From contig JAGFBZ010000011.1 of assembly GCA_018398805.1 (NCBI GenBank), positions 310,001 through 374,000 on the forward strand: a stretch of DNA of 64,000 bases, in the 5' to 3' direction. The first letter of the stretch is position 1, and the number at the start of each line of letters is the position of its first letter. The position numbers and the translations under genes are program-made. Source of the stretch: Hirundichthys speculiger (Eukaryota; Chordata; Actinopteri; Beloniformes; Exocoetidae). Shown in pieces: positions 63,573 through 64,000 of the stretch. The notes beneath the pieces are model-generated. The model worked only from the letters and a program-made list of their open reading frames with translations. It had not been told where the DNA came from and searched no databases.

Positions 63573-64000
63573 GTTAGATTGTTTTGTGAAATCCGAGCAA
63601 ACAATTTTCGGTTTCTCATCCCTGTAGGGAGTCATGATCCCATCTACCATAATATTGATAGCAAATTTGATTATTCTGTTGTTGGAGAAAGAGGGCGAAC
63701 AGCAGTGGACAAAACCGAAAGCTGCGTGGAAAACAGGGCTGAATGGGTGGGTGGATGGGGGGAGAACTGGGGACCAGGTTTAACTCTCTGGTGCAGCTGG
63801 TGAGAAAGTCCATTACTTAGGTACTTCAGAGCTGCTGAGAGGCCAAAGTAAGACAGTTGACTGCGGTGTGAAGCTTTGATGTTGATAGAACTCTGCTCTG
63901 AAGACTGAACAGGTCATCCACTTACACTTGTCATACTGTTAATTGAAAACTTTATCTTCTGATTTCACCTTCAGAACAACTGCTTATCATAGATATATGA
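63573..64000. other. Intergenic, no feature recognised
   Basis: After the target duplication (to 63580) I see nothing. A 74-codon open frame (63579-63803) has no family features. Confidence 0.5.

Overview
The window is vertebrate genomic DNA. It has long introns with GT-AG borders, AT-rich non-coding sequence and many interspersed repeats. The repeats are of kinds common in teleost fish: L2-type LINE tails with 'AATTTCCC...AATAAAGTAT' ends, a Tc1/mariner copy, a tRNA-derived SINE of the kind seen in spiny-rayed fish, an RTE-like LINE fragment and short hAT-like elements. The source is therefore most likely a percomorph (spiny-rayed) bony fish. No prokaryotic features, CRISPR arrays or RNA genes were seen.

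Positions 1 to about 51,225 (+ strand) hold most of one gene, a Rap guanine-nucleotide exchange factor of the PDZ-GEF family, best matched to rapgef6 (PDZ-GEF2). Its 5' end lies outside the window. I could place 23 exons of the main transcript. They join without a break into 1,466 codons, ending in the PDZ-ligand tail VSAV and followed by a 3.4 kb 3'UTR. In order the protein has an acidic linker, a degenerate cyclic-nucleotide-binding-like domain, a Ras exchanger motif (REM), a PDZ domain, a Ras-association domain, a CDC25-homology catalytic domain and a long Ser/Pro-rich tail. The protein is expected to load GTP on Rap1/Rap2 at membranes and cell junctions.

The gene also contains possible regulated splicing units. 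Two unannounced microexons, of 12 and 15 nt, flank the exon between the PDZ and RA domains. A 24 nt exon joins the catalytic domain to the tail. All three keep the reading frame and have TGC motifs just upstream of the acceptor. A 120 nt cassette exon also keeps the frame. If its donor is not used, it reads on for about 200 more codons into a different C-terminus that lacks VSAV.

The introns contain an L2-type LINE with an intact 414-codon reverse-transcriptase ORF (5057-6444, minus), a 78-base G run (3932-4009), a Tc1/mariner relic (20513-21597), a palindromic MITE, an RTE-like fragment, a SINE, and two copies of a hAT-like non-autonomous element with 8-bp target duplications. A third copy, with a perfect duplication, lies at 62443-63572.

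Downstream of the gene (51.2-64 kb) I found no intact gene. The region is a pile of decayed elements: a common fish repeat, a Ty3/gypsy integrase remnant with a possible LTR, an L2/CR1-type ORF1 fragment and an R2-like endonuclease fragment. Among them, at about 54,960-56,910, is an intronless, frame-broken, internally repetitive coding-like sequence that I do not recognise.
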